DNA of 64,000 nt from Desulfonema magnum (GCF_017377395.1 NZ_CP061800.1:7487001-7551000), one strand, 5' to 3'. Counted from the first letter of the stretch, positions 49,168-58,484 are shown. Notes: generated from the letters alone by a model not told the origin. Translations and numbers: made by a program.

Positions 49168-49393
49168 GTGTTAGGTGTTAGGTGTTAAGTGTTAGGAAAA
49201 ACTATAAAATTTTTCTGATTGTAACGGAGTTAGGGAAGGGCCGACCAAGCCCTGTAAGGGCGGCATATTTGTAGCAGATCGTTCCCATGTCTCGCGTGGG
49301 AGTGCCTTCCGGACGCTTTGCGTCCCGGACAACAGGTGAAAACACGACGCGAAGCGTCTGGGCTGCATTCCCACACGAAGCGTGGGAACGAGA
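49168..49393. repeat. Heptamer tract and two dispersed palindromes
   Basis: GTGTTAG/GTGTTAA heptamers (49168-49196), a GGCGGCATATTTGTAGCA element (about 49210-49277) and a CCCATG...GACGCTTTGCGTCCC...GAAGCGTGGGAAC element (49280-49390). No gene in 48892-49502. Confidence 0.8.
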
Positions 49394-49502
49394 CCGAACG
49401 AGACTGCTGAGATTGCTGAGTTTTTTATATGCTAATTATAACATAGGGTTATCTGCTTGAAAAAGGGATACTCCGCAACATTTAAAAAGGAGACTGAGAA
49501 TT

Positions 49503-50354
49503 ATGAAAAAATTTGTTTTTATCATTTCCGCGTTGGCGATGTATTGTTTTGTGTCTTTTTCCGCTTTTGGCGCTGAGAAAAAAATATTGAAAATAGGAAC
49601 AGGCTCAAAACAGGGAGTCTATAGCACAATTGCCGCGCCGATTATCAAAAAAAATCTCGCTGGCACCAATCTGACCCTGGAGATTGTTCCCGGGGGCAGT
49701 AAAATCAATCTGGATAAACTGAAGAAAAAAGAAATTGAGCTTGCCATTGTTCAGTTTGACGCATTGCTTCAGGCAAATGCGGATATTGCGACAATCGGCT
49801 TTCTCCATGATGAATATGCCCATCTGGTTGTTTCAAAAAAAAGCAAAATCAACGAGTTCAGCGACCTGAACAAATCGCATACCGTTGCGGTGGGTCCTCT
49901 TAATGCCGGGTCTCGTATCACATGGAACAACTTTATTTCGCTGGATAAAAAATATAAAGACGTTGCCACGTTGCCGCTTCGGAATACCAGAGCCATTACC
50001 GCGCTTGAATCCGGAGAGGCAGATGCATATTTCTGCGTTACAGGACTGCGGGACAAATATTTGATGGAGGCCAGTAAAAAAAAGGCTTTTACACTTGTTG
50101 AAATTGATGCGTGGGCGTTTAATAATCTTAAATACAAAAAGCGCAAAGTCTATGAATTTTTTAAGATTGATGATGATGTCTATCCCGGGCTGATGCCTTC
50201 CAAACTGACAACGGCTGTGAAATCCATAAAATTATCAGCAGTGGTCGTGTGCCTCGGGGAATGGGCTGATGAACATGAAGAGGAATTTGAGACGTTGGCG
50301 GCCGCAGTATCCAATGCACTGCCTTTGATTAAGCAAAAAACCGAAAATGACTGA
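49503..50354 (+). CDS. TAXI-family TRAP solute-binding protein
   Basis: 283 residues; SD AAGGAG. Signal peptide (1-24, cleavage near AFGAEKK). TAXI signature region LKIGTGSKQGVYSTIAAPI, then LEIVPGGSKINLDKLKKKEIELAIVQFDAL and NTRAITALESGEADAYFCVTG. Such periplasmic proteins deliver carboxylates or amino-acid-like solutes to a TRAP membrane component; no TRAP permease gene is nearby, so it is an orphan receptor or works with a distant permease or a kinase. Confidence 0.9.
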   Translation: MKKFVFIISALAMYCFVSFSAFGAEKKILKIGTGSKQGVYSTIAAPIIKKNLAGTNLTLEIVPGGSKINLDKLKKKEIELAIVQFDALLQANADIATIGFLHDEYAHLVVSKKSKINEFSDLNKSHTVAVGPLNAGSRITWNNFISLDKKYKDVATLPLRNTRAITALESGEADAYFCVTGLRDKYLMEASKKKAFTLVEIDAWAFNNLKYKKRKVYEFFKIDDDVYPGLMPSKLTTAVKSIKLSAVVVCLGEWADEHEEEFETLAAAVSNALPLIKQKTEND

Positions 50355-50414
50355 TTCGGATTCATGTGTCAGTCCGCCAGTGCCCAACTGCACTGACTCT
50401 GACGGGTGATATCA

Positions 50415-50445
50415 GACCTCCGAGGTTTTCAAAACCTCGGAGGTC
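50415..50445. repeat. Perfect palindrome GACCTCCGAGGTTTT, second copy
   Basis: Identical to 30052-30082, 60 bp after the TAXI gene; possible terminator. A half copy of the GGACGGGGTTGCA palindrome follows at 50477. Confidence 0.85.
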
Positions 50446-50530
50446 TTCGGCCGCCCGCCAACAGGATAAACATTTCGGACGGGGTTGCAAGCTAAGGCCC
50501 CATTCGACAAGCTCAGGGGACGGAGCTATG

Positions 50531-51607
50531 CTGTTGACTTAATTAAAAAATTCCGGGCCGATCCGGAGTGCAAAAATTGTATTTTTGCACTTGCGAAAAA
50601 GCATTTTTCGCACTCCGGAAAGAACACCGGAAAACCTGTTCAGCCTTAGGTCAACAGTATTGACTTAATTAAAAAATTCCGGGCCGATCCGGAGTGCAAA
50701 AATTGTATTTTTGCACTTGCGAAAAAAGCATTTTTCGCACTCCGGAAAGAACAGTATTGACTTAATTAAAAAGTTCCGGGCCGATCCGGAGTGCAAAAAT
50801 TGTATTTTTGCACTTGCGAAAAAGCATTTTTCGCACTCCGGAAAGAACAGTATTGACTTAATTAAAAAGTTCCGGGCCGATCCGGAGTGCAAAAATTGTA
50901 TTTTTGCACTTGCGAAAAAGCATTTTTCGCACTCCGGAAAGAACAGTATTGACTTAATTAAAAAGTTCCGGGCCGATCCGGAGTGCAAAAATTGTATTTT
51001 TGCACTTGCGAAAAAGCATTTTTCGCACTCCGGAAAGAACACCGGAAAACCTGTTCAGCCTTAAGTCAACAGTATTGACTTAATTAAAAAATTCCGGGCC
51101 GATCCGGAGTGCAAAAATTGTATTTTTGCACTTGCGAAAAAGCATTTTTCGCACTCCGGAAAGAACACCGGAAAACCTGTTCAGCCTTAAGTCAACAGTA
51201 TTGACTTAATTAAAAAGTTCCGGGCCGATCCGGAGTGCAAAAATTGTATTTTTGCAATTGCGAAAAAGCATTTTTCGCACTCCGGAAAGAACAGTATTGA
51301 CTTAATTAAAAAGTTCCGGGCCGATCCGGAGTGCAAAAATTGTATTTTTGCACTTGCGAAAAAGCATTTTTCGCACTCCGGAAAGAACAGTATTGACTTA
51401 ATTAAAAAGTTCCGGGCCGATCCGGAGTGCAAAAATTGTATTTTTGCACTTGCGAAAAAGCATTTTTCGCACTCCGGAAAAAACAGTATTGACTTAATTA
51501 AAAAGTTCCGGGCCGATCCGGAGTGCAAAAATTGTATTTTTGCACTTGCGAAAAAGCATTTTTCGCACTCCGGAAAGAACACCGGAAAACCTGTTCAGCC
51601 TTAAGTC
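50531..51607. repeat. MITE-like tandem array, left part (10 units)
   Basis: Ten head-to-tail units with the same cloverleaf core as the solitary element at 44436: CCGGAGTGCAAAAAT, hairpins GTGCAAAAATTGTATTTTTGC and GCGAAAAAGCATTTTTCGC, GCACTCCGG. Short units (~95 bp) end at AAAGAA; long units (~128 bp) add ACACCGGAAAACCTGTTCAG and CTTAAGTCAA. Junctions read GTCAACAGTATTGACTTAA. Confidence 0.95.
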
Positions 51608-53476
51608 TGGGGCGTCTAAAAACAGCCTTTTTGGCTTAATTTTTTTAACTACAATTTGGACCTCTTCATGTAATCAATTATAGATTCATCTTGATAATAT
51701 ATAGTTTGATTGTTATTTTAACATATTTACCATACTATTATGTCAATATTAATAAAATTACGAGGATTATTATGAGTTCAAAGTCCAAATTGATAAAAAG
51801 CAGAGATAACTGGAAGAAAAAAGCGATTGAACGTGGCAAGAATGCACGTTATCATGAAAAAGAAAAGCGCCGTATTAAAAAAGAGCGTGATAAATACAAG
51901 AAAGATGCCGATGAAGCCAGAAAACAACTGGAAAAAGAACGTCAGAAAAATACTCAGCCTGTTCACAACAAAGAAGAACTTATCTATATTTGTTTGAAGC
52001 TTTTTATAGTTGCTCATATAAGTTTCCGAGCGGTACCGAGAGTTCTCAGAGTTCTTGCTGATTACTTGGGAATAACAAAAGTCCCATGTGTTCAGACAAT
52101 TATTAACTGGGTCACCCGATTATCCGTAGCAAGACTCCGAAATGCCGTCCCGCTGCGCGGGGCTGAAATTAACAGCAATCCGTTTTCCAACGGCTTTGTT
52201 TATATAATAGATATCAGTATTGCCTTAGGAAAAGGTAAAATTCTTACTTTGCTGTCATTGAATGCTAACCATCATGATTTGAATGAAACCGCTCCTACTC
52301 TTAAAGATGTAAACTGCGTTGCTGTTTCAGTAGCAGTATCCTGGACTGGTGAGGCCATAGCTGATTTTTTGAAAAAAGTTATCGGTATCGGGGGAATGCC
52401 GGTAGCATATCTCAAAGACGGAGGAACAGACCTTGCCAAAGCTACCAGGCTTTTGGCGGAACAAGGCCTTCCCAGTGTCAGCATTGACGATATATCACAC
52501 ACTGTCGCTAATCTTTTAAAACATGAATATCAGAATCATCCGATGTTTGATATCTTTATCTCTGCGGTCGGTAAAGTTTCAAAAAAATTCAAACAGACTG
52601 TTCTTGCCTGTCTTGCACCTCCGAAGGTTTCAACAAAATCAAGATTTATGAACCTCCGCCGCCTGGTGAATTGGGCGGCTCAGTTGCTCAGACATTCTCC
52701 GAGAGGTCGTGCCCCAAAGGGATCCGTCCTTTCAAAGCTGCGAGCAGGCATTGATCAGATTCCGAGGTGCAGAAATTTTATAGAATGTTTTCTTCGCGAC
52801 TCAGGTACTCTTTCAGAATGCCAGAAAATACTTAAAACTAAGGGGCTTAACCTGGAAACTTATGAAGAAAGTAAAAAGCTGCTTGAAGCCATTCCTCCGC
52901 GATCATCTGTGCGTACAGGTTTTACTAATTGGTTAGACAAACATATCATAATTGCCAAGGAGCTTAAATTAGAAAATATAGGAATGCCAATAACTTCTGA
53001 TAATATAGAGTCTCTGTTCGCAGTTTCAAAGCAACATGGAACCGGAGAGATAAAAGACGCCAATCGCATAGCTCTGCGCATGCCCGCCATGTGTGGTGAA
53101 CTGACCAGAGAAGATGCCCGAAGAGTCATGAATATCAGTCTCAGAGAGCAACAAGAATTTTCAGAGTCTTTATTTTCTTTAACCAAACAACGTCGTAAAA
53201 TCCTGGCAAACCCTGGCAGTCTTGAAATACTCTCGGATAAAACAGCAGAAAATTCTGAGTTTATTCCGGAGTCCGAAAAACGAGCAAAAAAAATTATAAA
53301 TATAAATATTTCAAGTAATTGTAAAAAAATAACCGGCCCCCTGACCGAGTTGGAAAATCGAGCTGAATCGCTCCCGGAAATTAAGATTTCAGAGGCGGCA
53401 TGCGGATAAAGTTTTTTTAGGTCAGAGGGATGGTCCAAAAAGCAGTCAAGAAATCGGAGTGAATTTAGACGCCCCA
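51608..53476 (+). mobile_element. Intact insertion sequence, 1869 bp, 9-bp target duplication
   Basis: Terminal inverted repeats TGGGGCGTCTAAA (51608-51620) and TTTAGACGCCCCA (53464-53476). The flanking 9-mer CCTTAAGTC is present at 51599-51607 and 53477-53485, a perfect target-site duplication inside a MITE-like unit. One transposase gene. Confidence 0.93.
51772..53409 (+). CDS. Transposase of the 1869-bp insertion sequence
   Basis: 545 residues from the ATG at 51772 (SD ACGAGG). Basic coiled N-terminus (KSRDNWKKKAIERGK...EKEKRRIKKERDKYKK), then a DDE-type core: candidate Asp in FVYIIDISIALGKGK, Asp in VAYLKDGGTDLAKA and Glu in ITSDNIESLFAVSKQHG. I do not recognise the IS family by name. 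No frameshift, so probably active. Confidence 0.85.
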   Translation: MSSKSKLIKSRDNWKKKAIERGKNARYHEKEKRRIKKERDKYKKDADEARKQLEKERQKNTQPVHNKEELIYICLKLFIVAHISFRAVPRVLRVLADYLGITKVPCVQTIINWVTRLSVARLRNAVPLRGAEINSNPFSNGFVYIIDISIALGKGKILTLLSLNANHHDLNETAPTLKDVNCVAVSVAVSWTGEAIADFLKKVIGIGGMPVAYLKDGGTDLAKATRLLAEQGLPSVSIDDISHTVANLLKHEYQNHPMFDIFISAVGKVSKKFKQTVLACLAPPKVSTKSRFMNLRRLVNWAAQLLRHSPRGRAPKGSVLSKLRAGIDQIPRCRNFIECFLRDSGTLSECQKILKTKGLNLETYEESKKLLEAIPPRSSVRTGFTNWLDKHIIIAKELKLENIGMPITSDNIESLFAVSKQHGTGEIKDANRIALRMPAMCGELTREDARRVMNISLREQQEFSESLFSLTKQRRKILANPGSLEILSDKTAENSEFIPESEKRAKKIININISSNCKKITGPLTELENRAESLPEIKISEAACG

Positions 53477-53500
53477 CCTTAAGTCAACAGTATTGACTTA

Positions 53501-54874
53501 GGAATGAGCATGAAATAATATGCCCATTTTGATTTTTATATGTTAAAAAATTGCGTAATCCTGTAAAGTGTATTTCAAAATCACTTTATCAAAAGGAGAT
53601 TATTATGCAACCCTATTCCTTAGAAGTAGAAGAAATCATGCGGCGATACTATGAGAGTCTGAATGAAAAAGACCGCCGGCGATATGCCGGTATTGAAGCT
53701 TTGAAATTGGGACATGGCGGACAAAATTATATTGCCAAAGTCTTGGGTTGCAGCAGGCGGACTGTGCGCAAAGGAGCGATCGAAGTAAGCGGCCTGCCCG
53801 GACACATCGTAGCAAAACAAATTGGAAAATCTCCTGCTGAATCTTCTGAAATACGTAAAAAAGGTGGCGGACGCAAACAGTATCTGACTGAGCACCCTGA
53901 AATAGACGAGCAGTTTTTGAATGTGGTGCGTGAGCATACAGCAGGAGATCCGATGGATGAAAAGGTACGATGGACAAATCTGAGGGAGTGGGAAATCGCG
54001 GAGGCTCTGGAAAAAAAATACGGAGTAAAAGTGAGTCGTAACATTGTCCGTCAATTGCTCAAAAAGCATGACTATCGGTTGCGTAAAGCTCAGAAACGCA
54101 AACCTATGAAAAAAAACGTACCAGATCGCGACGCTCAGTTTGACAATATTTTGAAACTCAGATCAGAATACCGGAAGGCCGGTAATCCCGTTATCAGCAT
54201 GGATACCAAGAAAAAAGAATATCTTGGAAATTTTTACAGGAAAGGCCGACTATATACGCTGGAGGAATTGCAAGTTTTCGATCATGATTTTACAAGTTTT
54301 GCCGAAGGTGTCATAATTCCGCATTGTTTTTATGACCTGCGACTCAATATCGGGTATGTTCAGGTGGGAACAAGTCATGATACCAGTGAATTTGCCTGTG
54401 ACAGTTTCCGTCATTGGTGGTATGGTTACGGTTGCCGAATATATCCAAATGCCACGTCAGTTTTGATATTGTGCGATGGTGGCGGCAGCAACAGTTCCCG
54501 ACATTACCTTTTCAAACAAGATTTACAAATTCTGGCGGATGAAATCGGGATTGAAATCCGAATCGCTCATTACCCGCCCTATTGTTCCAAATTTAATCCG
54601 ATCGAACATCGCCTGTTTCCTCATATTACTCGTGCGTGTCAGGGAGTAATCTTTTCAAGTTTGGAGGTGGTGACTGATCTGATAGCCAAAACACATACCA
54701 AAAAAGGTTTAAAAGTCTTTGTCCATGTTATTGATAAAGTCTATGAAACCGGTCGAAAAGTTGCTGAAACTTTTAAATCAGAAATGCGAATTGTATTCGA
54801 CAAAATTTTACCCAAATGGAATTATCGTGCAATTCCAATAAATTAAAATGGGAAAGTTATTTAATACCGATTCC
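53501..54874 (+). mobile_element. ISAzo13-family insertion sequence, 1374 bp
   Basis: Imperfect ~36-bp terminal inverted repeats beginning GGAATGAGCATGAAATAAT on the left and, inverted on the right, GGAATCGGTATTAAATAAC; both continue to CCCATTTT. TTA on both sides (53498-53500, 54875-54877) is consistent with a 3-bp target duplication in the GACTTAATTAA of a MITE-like unit. Confidence 0.9.
53605..54846 (+). CDS. ISAzo13-family transposase
   Basis: 413 residues; SD AAAAGGAG. Family landmarks: IEALKLGHGGQNYIAKVLGCSRRTVRKG (HTH), GGGRKQ, DPMDEKVRWTNLREWEIAEAL, then the catalytic core with VISMDTKKKEYLGNF (first Asp), LILCDGGGSNSSRHYLFK (second Asp) and CSKFNPIEHRLFPHI (Glu). Full length with no frameshift, so likely functional. 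Confidence 0.95.
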   Translation: MQPYSLEVEEIMRRYYESLNEKDRRRYAGIEALKLGHGGQNYIAKVLGCSRRTVRKGAIEVSGLPGHIVAKQIGKSPAESSEIRKKGGGRKQYLTEHPEIDEQFLNVVREHTAGDPMDEKVRWTNLREWEIAEALEKKYGVKVSRNIVRQLLKKHDYRLRKAQKRKPMKKNVPDRDAQFDNILKLRSEYRKAGNPVISMDTKKKEYLGNFYRKGRLYTLEELQVFDHDFTSFAEGVIIPHCFYDLRLNIGYVQVGTSHDTSEFACDSFRHWWYGYGCRIYPNATSVLILCDGGGSNSSRHYLFKQDLQILADEIGIEIRIAHYPPYCSKFNPIEHRLFPHITRACQGVIFSSLEVVTDLIAKTHTKKGLKVFVHVIDKVYETGRKVAETFKSEMRIVFDKILPKWNYRAIPIN

Positions 54875-55473
54875 TTAATTAAAAAATTCCGGGCCGATCC
54901 GGAGTGCAAAAATTGTATTTTTGCACTTGCGAAAAAGCATTTTTCGCACTCCGGAAAGAACACCGGAAAACCTGTTCAGCCTTAAGTCAACAGTATTGAC
55001 TTAATTAAAAAATTCCGGGCCGATCCGGAGTGCAAAAATTGTATTTTTGCAATTACGAAAAAGCATTTTTCGCACTCCGGAAAGAACACCGGAAAACCTG
55101 TTCAGCCTTAAGTCAACAGTATTGACTTAATTAAAAAGTTCCGGGCCGATCCGGAGTGCAAAAATTGTATTTTTGCAATTGCGAAAAAGCATTTTTCGCA
55201 CTCCGGAAAGAACAGTATTGACTTAATTAAAAAATTCCGGGCCGATCCGGAGTGCAAAAATTGTATTTTTGCAATTACGAAAAAGCATTTTTCGCACTCC
55301 GGAAAGAACACCGGAAAACCTGTTCAGCCTTAAGTCAACAGTATTGACTTAATTAAAAAATTCCGGGCCGATCCGGAGTGCAAAAATTGTATTTTTGCAC
55401 TTGCGAAAAAGCATTTTTCGCACTCCGGAAAGAACACCGGAAAACCTGTTCAGCCTTAGGTCAACAGTATTGA
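54875..55473. repeat. MITE-like tandem array, right part (5 units)
   Basis: Continuation of the array cut by the two insertion sequences; five further units, ending GTCAACAGTATTGA at 55473. In total 15 cores. Confidence 0.95.
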
Positions 55474-55578
55474 GGGGACAGAGGCGGGGGCCGGGGTCAG
55501 GGTGCAGGGGCCGGAGTTTAGCAGAATCGCTACTCATTGAGCCTCTCGAAACGAGCAAACACCTAACACCTTCATAAG

Positions 55579-55950
55579 ATGGATAAATTAATGAGAAGTC
55601 AGTTATTATTTCCCATACTCATTTTCATTGCAGTAACATGCCTTGTCAGCGGATGCACTGATGAACCTGAACAAAAAAATCAGGGCGTGAACACACTCAT
55701 GCAAATGCTCATGGATTTGAGAAATGAAAATGTTCAACTGAGGAAAAATATGGCAAAAAAGGCAGAAAAATTCGGCAGTCTCACAGAGCAAATCACATTG
55801 TTAAGCACTGAAAACGCCCGTCTTAAAACAAATGTTGCAAAAACAAATATTCACTCGGTGGGGAATAAGTTTCTCCTGATTCTGGTATTTTTAATTGTAT
55901 TGATTATTAATAACGCAGTCTGGTTCATCATCTATAGGAGAAAGCAATGA
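55579..55950 (+). CDS. Lipoprotein with coiled coil and C-terminal TM
   Basis: 123 residues. Lipobox LVSGC (lipid Cys26) after a hydrophobic leader, a coiled coil (about 38-88, LMDLRNENVQLRKNMAKKAEKF...) and a C-terminal hydrophobic segment (about 97-119, FLLILVFLIVLIINNAVWFII) followed by RRKQ. An in-frame ATG at 55591 is a possible alternative start. Family unknown. Its stop overlaps the start of the next gene (ATGA), so the pair is co-translated. The layout (short lipoprotein plus small two-TM protein) recalls envelope complexes but no function can be assigned. Confidence 0.75.
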   Translation: MDKLMRSQLLFPILIFIAVTCLVSGCTDEPEQKNQGVNTLMQMLMDLRNENVQLRKNMAKKAEKFGSLTEQITLLSTENARLKTNVAKTNIHSVGNKFLLILVFLIVLIINNAVWFIIYRRKQ

Positions 55951-56459
55951 CAGATATGTTATTCCGTATCTTAACGAAAATGTTCCTGAGATTTGTCCTT
56001 CCGATCATACTCATCATTATAGGCTCAATATTTGCTTTCAATCTCATTAGTTATAATATTTCCAATACATCAGCTCACACCACCCTGGATGGTCTGCTGA
56101 ACAATCTGGTTCATTCCATAGAAAAAAATTCAGGTGAAAAAGTGTCAATTGTAAAAGAATATGAAAAAAGAATCTATGACATGATGCTTTCTGATCTGCA
56201 AAATGACAAAACAATGTTTTACATATTAATGGTAGCCATCTCACTTATTTTTTTGGTCATTTTTATGAACCTTATTAAAATATTAACGGCTTTAAATCCG
56301 AGCATTCTTATCTTTCCCGAACGGTATGAGGTTGTTCCGAAGGAGGAAGCCGAGGCAATGAAAGTGCTTAAAAAAGTTATCGGACAGGAACAATTAATGA
56401 AGGAAAATGTCATGCGGTTACTGGATCACAGAAAACAGAAACGCAGTTCAAGGGCATAG
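55947..56459 (+). CDS. Small membrane protein with two TM segments
   Basis: 170 residues; start overlaps the lipoprotein gene by 4 bp. TM1 about 14-36 (FVLPIILIIIGSIFAFNLI), an external helical loop of about 55 residues, TM2 about 91-113 (FYILMVAISLIFLVIFMNLI) and a charged cytoplasmic tail with a helix (PKEEAEAMKVLKKVIGQEQLMKE). No recognised family. Expected to work with the lipoprotein. Confidence 0.75.
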   Translation: MTDMLFRILTKMFLRFVLPIILIIIGSIFAFNLISYNISNTSAHTTLDGLLNNLVHSIEKNSGEKVSIVKEYEKRIYDMMLSDLQNDKTMFYILMVAISLIFLVIFMNLIKILTALNPSILIFPERYEVVPKEEAEAMKVLKKVIGQEQLMKENVMRLLDHRKQKRSSRA

Positions 56460-56466
56460 CGTTTCG

Positions 56467-56539
56467 GGAATGCGCCAATTACAGTTTGGCAAATATTTTC
56501 AGCGAAAATACTTGCCAAATTGTAAGTTTGGCACTCCTT
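56467..56539. repeat. Palindromic repeat, degenerate GCCAAACT family copy
   Basis: GCCAATTACAGTTTGGC and GCCAAATTGTAAGTTTGGC hairpins, ending TTTGGCACTCC; lies between convergent genes. Confidence 0.8.
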
Positions 56540-56557
56540 GTTTATGTGGGGGGGCAA

Positions 56558-57253
56558 TTAATCAGGAACTCTTCCTTGGAAATAGTTTATCACCACATTG
56601 ACGACCAGACTGATACTCATCAGAATCATTCCGAGGGCCACGGCCAGAACAAATTCTCCTTTGTCATATTCCAGTGCCATTGCAGTTGTCATGGTTCGGG
56701 TAAAGCCCTTGGCATTTCCGCCCAGCATCATGCTGATCCCTATCTCCGAGATTACCCGCCCGAATCCCCCGACAATGGCGGAGACGATTCCGAAACGGGC
56801 TTCATGTAAAAGTACCAGTGCTGTCTGCACCTGATTCGCTCCGAGGGTCATGGCGGTCTTTCTGTAGCGGCTGTCAATGCGGCTGATGGCCGAGATGGTG
56901 AACGTGGTCACTATGGGAATGATCAGGATGATCTGTCCGATGATAATGGCCTTCTGGGTGTAAAGCAAATCAAAGTCCCCGAGTATTCCTCTTCTGGAAA
57001 TGAACGCGTAGGTGAAAAGACCAATGACCACCGTGGGCAGCGCCAGCATGGTGTTCAATATGGTGATCACGGCTCTCCTGGCCTTAAACTGACTTACGGA
57101 AATGAAAAACCCCAGGGGAACCCCCGCGAGAGAAGCGATCAGAGTGGAGGACAGACTTACTCTGAGAGAAACAACAACAATATTGAACAGATCAGGATCA
57201 AAAGACTTCAGAAGCGTCAATGCTGATAAAAAGCTGTCTGTAAAAAAATTCAT
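56558..57253 (-). CDS. TupB-like tungstate ABC transporter permease
   Basis: 231 residues, about six TM. Opening SFLSALTLLKSFDPDLFNIVVVSLRVSLSSTLIA, then VPLGFFISV, the EAA-type loop MTLGANQVQTALVLLHEARFGIVSAIVGGFGRVISEIGISMMLGGN and a typical TupB ending. By family it moves tungstate, the cofactor metal of many anaerobe oxidoreductases. Neither TupA nor TupC is visible; the gene is 12 bp after the DUF3786 gene, with which it should be co-transcribed. Confidence 0.87.
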   Translation of the reverse strand: MNFFTDSFLSALTLLKSFDPDLFNIVVVSLRVSLSSTLIASLAGVPLGFFISVSQFKARRAVITILNTMLALPTVVIGLFTYAFISRRGILGDFDLLYTQKAIIIGQIILIIPIVTTFTISAISRIDSRYRKTAMTLGANQVQTALVLLHEARFGIVSAIVGGFGRVISEIGISMMLGGNAKGFTRTMTTAMALEYDKGEFVLAVALGMILMSISLVVNVVINYFQGRVPD

Positions 57254-57265
57254 GGCTCAGTTGAT

Positions 57266-58192
57266 TTATATTTTTGTTGTTTCAGGACCGATCAGCAGGG
57301 CAAGAGAAACCAGACTCACCAACCCCCATATGGCATCCCCTGCAAAACAGGCTTCAATGGAACGATCAAAAAGAACGGAAATTCTGGGTTCAAATTCCTC
57401 ATCACCTTCCCAGAGAAGATAATACAGAGGAACCCTGGGAAAAGGCAGCAACATATATGCAACATCTGCCATATCTGCGGGCCTGCCTTTCAGATATTCC
57501 GCTGCTTTTCTGAATCCGTCCGGGTCATTCCCGTAACGCTCCAAAAGAGGAGCAGTTTTAAGTTCATGAGGCCCCTGAAAAAAATGAGCTTCTCTGAGGT
57601 CTTTGGCACCCACGATATCCTTTCCAAAGGGATAAAGAGAATTCACATGATTCAGATAGACCAGTGTGATCAGTTCAAGGAGGGGATCATCTGTCTTTTC
57701 CCACTGTCCCCTGTTCAGACGTTTCAGACAGCGGCTTCCAATATCCACCCGCACGTTTTCATGCAAAAAACGAAAAACCAGTCCTCCGGAAGGATGCGGG
57801 TCCGCGAGAGTAAAATTACAGAGTTTGTTTACATCTCTTTGTTGCAGTTTATCCCAGAACTCCGGGGGGACAGTGATCCGGACTTTGTTGTGGTCTAAAG
57901 CCGGGGGTCTCTGCTCACGCCGTCTTTTCTGCATTTCCAGAAATCCCTGACCAAAAGGATAAAGCCCCATCAAGAAGTTATCACAGGGAAATGAATCACA
58001 GTCTCTCATACAATACTCAAAATTGTTCATACATGCGCAGGACAGAACAGCGCAGGAAGCGCCGAAAATTTTTTCCTGAGCCTCAATTTTCATACGGGCT
58101 TCCAGGCTCTTTCCTGATCCGCAGCCAGAACATACCTCCAGAAGTTTTAATTTGCAAACATCACAATTGATTCCACAGGCTCCGGTTGGCAT
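57266..58192 (-). CDS. Cys-rich DUF3786 protein
   Basis: 308 residues; strong SD AAGGAGGTGACACC. The N-terminal 75 residues are Cys-rich (ACGINCDVCKLKLLEVCSGCG, SCAVLSCACMNNFEYCMRDCDSFPC), probably binding zinc or an Fe-S cluster. The remainder (NFTLADPHPSGGLVFRFLHENVRVDI, LVYLNHVNS, FFQGPHELKTAPLLERYG) fits DUF3786, a domain found mostly in anaerobes near metal-enzyme or corrinoid genes. Function unknown. Being directly upstream of a tungstate permease, it may act in tungsten or corrinoid metabolism (inference). Confidence 0.82.
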   Translation of the reverse strand: MPTGACGINCDVCKLKLLEVCSGCGSGKSLEARMKIEAQEKIFGASCAVLSCACMNNFEYCMRDCDSFPCDNFLMGLYPFGQGFLEMQKRRREQRPPALDHNKVRITVPPEFWDKLQQRDVNKLCNFTLADPHPSGGLVFRFLHENVRVDIGSRCLKRLNRGQWEKTDDPLLELITLVYLNHVNSLYPFGKDIVGAKDLREAHFFQGPHELKTAPLLERYGNDPDGFRKAAEYLKGRPADMADVAYMLLPFPRVPLYYLLWEGDEEFEPRISVLFDRSIEACFAGDAIWGLVSLVSLALLIGPETTKI

Positions 58193-58244
58193 GGTGTCAC
58201 CTCCTTGTCAGTTGTCAGTTGTCTGATTCTGACGAATTTTATTG

Positions 58245-58390
58245 ACGGTTATATTCTGTTTCCGAAAGTACAGGGAAGCGGGATAAGAAAAGGAAAGCGC
58301 GCTTTCCCGTCTTTTTCCGAAAGTACGGGAAAATCGGTTAAGAAAAGAAAAATACGCTTTCCCCTTCTTATCTTTCGTGCCTGTACTTTT
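58245..58390. repeat. Tandem CGAAAGTAC...AAGAAAAG repeat
   Basis: Two ~55-bp direct copies (from about 58261 and 58317), each CGAAAGTACxGG, GGxTAAGAAAAG and CGCTTTCCC; the ends GAAAGTACAGG and CCTGTACTTT are inverted. No gene in 58193-58484. Confidence 0.65.
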
Positions 58391-58484
58391 TACACAACTG
58401 TCATTTTTTCACCTGCCAGGTGAGATACTGTTCCCTCATAACCTCCTGATGGATGATAGCTAAATTAATTATATATTCATGTTG

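Noticed and set aside
50665-51582. Long ORFs on both strands through the MITE-like array
   Set aside because: Palindromic repeat units give open frames on both strands; no SD and purely periodic sequence.
50531-55473. CRISPR array
   Set aside because: Units are repeated in full with no unique spacers, and no cas genes are present.
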